DNA of 17,462 bases from CADEED01 sp035286365 (lineage in GTDB: Bacteria > Pseudomonadota > Gammaproteobacteria > Steroidobacterales > Steroidobacteraceae), in contig DATHJZ010000218.1 in assembly GCA_035286365.1 (NCBI GenBank), positions 1 to 17,462 on the forward strand, in the 5' to 3' direction. Within the stretch, counting starts at the first letter, position 1; every line of letters starts with the position of its first letter. Below are positions 15,452-17,462 of this stretch, piece after piece. Both the position numbers and the translations under genes were made by a program. The notes beneath the pieces were generated by a model, which did not search any database, had not been told where the DNA came from, and worked only from the letters and a program-made list of their open reading frames with translations.

Positions 15452-16756
15452 GTGAACGCCGCAGTCGATCAACCCCTGCCTGCCGACAAAGGCACGACCG
15501 ACATTGCCACGGTCATGACCCGGCTCGGGCGCGAGGCGGTCGTGGCCGCCGAGGCGCTGGCGCTGGCAAGCACCGCCACCAAGAACCTGGCGCTGACAAA
15601 GATCGCCGCCGCGTTGCGCGCGAACCAGGCCGCCTTGTTAGCCGCGAACGCGCGCGACATGGAGGCGGCGCGCACCAAGAGCCTGTCCGGCGCCATGCTC
15701 GATCGCCTGTTGCTCGACGACCAACGTGTCGAAGCCATGGCGCGCGGCGTGGAAGAAATCGCCGCGCTGGCCGACCCCATCGGCAGCACCATGGCGCAAT
15801 GGACGCGGCCCAATGGGCTCGATATCGCGCGGGTTCGAGTGCCGCTGGGCGTCATCGGCATCATCTACGAGAGCCGTCCCAATGTGACCTGCGATGCCGG
15901 CAGCCTTTGTTTGAAGTCGGGCAATGCTGCGATCCTGCGCGGCGGATCCGAGAGCGTGCACTCGAGCCGCGCCATTCATGCGTGCCTGGTCGAAGGACTG
16001 CAGGCGGCCGGGCTGCCCGCGGCGAGCATCCAGCTCGTACCGACCACCGATCGCGCCGCCGTGGGTTACCTGCTGTCTTCGATGACCGAATACATCGACG
16101 TGGTCGTGCCGCGCGGTGGCAAGAGCCTGGTCGCGCGCGTGCAGCAGGAAGCGCGCGTGCCCGTGATCGGGCACCTCGAAGGCGTATGCCACGTGTATGT
16201 CGATCGCGATGCGGATGTTGCCATGGCGCGATCCATCGTCAGGAACGCGAAGTTGCGCCGCACCGGGATCTGCGGTTCGGCCGAGACTTTGTTAGTTGAC
16301 GCCGCCTGCGTGGCGACGCACCTCGCGCCCGTGGTCAAAGAGCTGCTGGATGCCGGCTGTGAAGTGCGCGGCGACGACGCCGTGCAGAAGGTGGACGCGC
16401 GTGTGAAGGTCGCCACCGAGCAGGATTGGTACACCGAATACCTCGACGCCATCATCGCCGCGCGCGTGGTGAACGGAGTCGATGCGGCCATCGAGCACAT
16501 CGCCAGGTACGGCTCGGCGCACACCGACAGCATCGTGACCGCGAATGCCGCGACCGCGCAGCGATTCCTGGATCGCGTGGACAGCGCCATCGTGCTGCAC
16601 AACGCGTCGACGCAGTTTGCGGACGGCGGGGAGTTCGGAATGGGGGCGGAGATCGGCATCTCGACGGATCGCTTTCATGCGCGCGGTCCGGTGGGAGTCG
16701 AGCAGCTCACTTCGTACAAATACGTCGTGCGCGGCAGCGGGCAGATCAGGCCATAG
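15452..16756 (+). CDS. proA: Glutamate-5-semialdehyde dehydrogenase (gamma-glutamyl phosphate reductase)
   Basis: ProA reduces gamma-glutamyl phosphate with NADPH to glutamate-5-semialdehyde, which cyclises to the proline precursor pyrroline-5-carboxylate. The 434 residues are full length for the aldehyde-dehydrogenase-like family. Signature segments are PLGVIGIIYESRPNVT (131-146), LKSGNAAILRGGSE (154-167), the HLEGVCHVYVD strand (241-251) and the catalytic cysteine in RRTGICGSAETLLVD (Cys274). Near the end EFGMGAEIGISTDRFHARGPVGVEQL is typical. The GTG start is supported by GAGGA at 15440. It forms an operon with proB and probably a channelling complex with it, as known for the E. coli enzymes. 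The stop lies 18 bases from the stop of the converging TPR gene. Confidence 0.96.
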   Translation: MNAAVDQPLPADKGTTDIATVMTRLGREAVVAAEALALASTATKNLALTKIAAALRANQAALLAANARDMEAARTKSLSGAMLDRLLLDDQRVEAMARGVEEIAALADPIGSTMAQWTRPNGLDIARVRVPLGVIGIIYESRPNVTCDAGSLCLKSGNAAILRGGSESVHSSRAIHACLVEGLQAAGLPAASIQLVPTTDRAAVGYLLSSMTEYIDVVVPRGGKSLVARVQQEARVPVIGHLEGVCHVYVDRDADVAMARSIVRNAKLRRTGICGSAETLLVDAACVATHLAPVVKELLDAGCEVRGDDAVQKVDARVKVATEQDWYTEYLDAIIAARVVNGVDAAIEHIARYGSAHTDSIVTANAATAQRFLDRVDSAIVLHNASTQFADGGEFGMGAEIGISTDRFHARGPVGVEQLTSYKYVVRGSGQIRP

Positions 16757-16774
16757 GGTTTGATGGGGTGGCGC

Positions 16775-17462
16775 TCAACGCGCTCGCAGCTTCGCTATTT
16801 CCGCCAGCGCCAGGCCATGCTCGAGGAAATAGAGCACCTTGAGATTCACCAGCGCCGCGAAGTAGTCGCGCGCCACATCCGGGTCTCCGCGCGCCCAATA
16901 GGCCTCACCCACGTAGAAGAGAGCCTCACACAACCGCTCGTCCGCGCTGGTGTTCGGCTGACTGTTGTCGATGCCGTCGCCTTCCTCGATCGGTGTCAGC
17001 AGTTCCGCTTCGGTGTATTCGCCGCTCATGTAGAGCAGCAGCGGCTGCGGCCAGCCAGTGCCCGGCGTCCGGGCGACGAACTCGGGTTTGGGAACGCCGG
17101 CGCGCGCCTGCGCCAGCCAGAACATGAGCTGACCGTAGCCGGCCATGATGCGATCGCTGTCGCCGCCAGCGACGTAGCGAAAGTGCGCAATCGCGTCAGC
17201 CCAGCGTTCCTCGACGAAATCGATGTTGCCGGCCAGGCGGTTGGTGCTGATGGCGCGCCCGTCGATGGCGAGGGAGGCGTCGATCGTCGTGCGCGCACCG
17301 GCGTAGTCGCGCGCGTCGAACAAGGCACCGGCGAGCGCGGCGAGTATGTCGGGATCGCGCGGCCGGCATGCATGCGCGCTGCGATACGCGGCGGCGGCGC
17401 CCGCGAAATCGCCTTCGCCGCTACGCGCGCCCGCGACATTGGCATGCAGATCCGCGAACAGC
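16775..17462 (-). CDS. TPR-like protein, N-terminus beyond the window
   Basis: The frame is open through the window end, showing 228 residues of the C-terminal part. Helix pairs with Ala/Leu periodicity resemble tetratricopeptide repeats, for example AGALFDARDYAGARTTIDAS, NIDFVEERWADAIAHFRYVA and ALFYVGEAYWARGDPDVARD. The last is close to the TPR consensus. The protein ends in a helix rich in Leu, Glu and Ala. No signal peptide or enzyme motif can be judged because the start is missing. A TTG at 17323 could be read as a start but lies inside a repeat and is probably an internal leucine. TPR proteins act as scaffolds; no partner is suggested by the converging proBA operon. The gene call is firm; function is open. 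Confidence 0.8.
   Translation of the reverse strand, partial: LFADLHANVAGARSGEGDFAGAAAAYRSAHACRPRDPDILAALAGALFDARDYAGARTTIDASLAIDGRAISTNRLAGNIDFVEERWADAIAHFRYVAGGDSDRIMAGYGQLMFWLAQARAGVPKPEFVARTPGTGWPQPLLLYMSGEYTEAELLTPIEEGDGIDNSQPNTSADERLCEALFYVGEAYWARGDPDVARDYFAALVNLKVLYFLEHGLALAEIAKLRAR

Noticed and set aside
1801..16300. Recurrent GTTAG/CTAAC pentamers and TTA leucine codons in G+C-rich genes, for example near 2081, 9814, 11661, 14612, 15638 and 16291
   Set aside because: About fourteen sites by eye, not above what base composition alone would give, so I see no evidence of a methylation motif, sequencing artefact or foreign DNA.

Overview
The window is G+C-rich DNA, dense with genes and with gaps mostly under 125 bases. 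ProB, ProA, HtpX and MobB are of ordinary proteobacterial type. A short acidic protein of a family I recall from gammaproteobacteria, proteobacterial surface-protein domains and frequent GTG starts all suggest a free-living gammaproteobacterium, perhaps near Steroidobacteraceae or Xanthomonadales. The taxonomy is inference from memory, not a search. I see no phage, transposase, CRISPR array, tRNA or rRNA.

Layout. 1-1735 (minus): a lipoprotein alpha/beta hydrolase, cut by the window start, lies 10 bases downstream of an L-2-hydroxyglutarate oxidase-type flavoprotein (LhgO family). 1842-5557 (plus): a small exported protein overlaps by ATGA the start of a 1088-residue lipoprotein with ZU5-like, Calx-beta and delta-60 repeat regions. 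5574-10534 (minus): read in transcription order, a D-2-hydroxyglutarate dehydrogenase-like flavoprotein, then an ECF sigma factor one base later, then a membrane-anchored Ser/Thr kinase with a TPR-type C-terminal half 49 bases later. 10592-11053 (plus): a small four-helix membrane protein. 11256-14201 (minus): in transcription order, a small acidic protein with a poly-aspartate tail, MobB, HtpX and a fatty-acid desaturase, with a likely terminator between the last two. 14290-16756 (plus): proB and proA, the first two steps of proline synthesis. 16775-17462 (minus): a TPR-like protein cut by the window end.

How they work together. proB-proA is a textbook pair. The LhgO-like and D-2HGDH-like enzymes would return the two enantiomers of 2-hydroxyglutarate to 2-oxoglutarate, if their assigned substrates are right.

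The most interesting unit is the dehydrogenase-sigma-kinase cluster. In region 2.2 of the sigma factor, the usual acidic DAED-type motif reads Asp-Thr-Thr-Ser. This fits a sigma factor switched on by phosphorylation from the neighbouring kinase, as described for ECF43 sigma factors. The placement of a metabolic flavoenzyme at the head of such a pair is the part I would check for novelty. The coupled surface pair at 1842-5557 is the second candidate. Nothing here is clearly a wholly new system.
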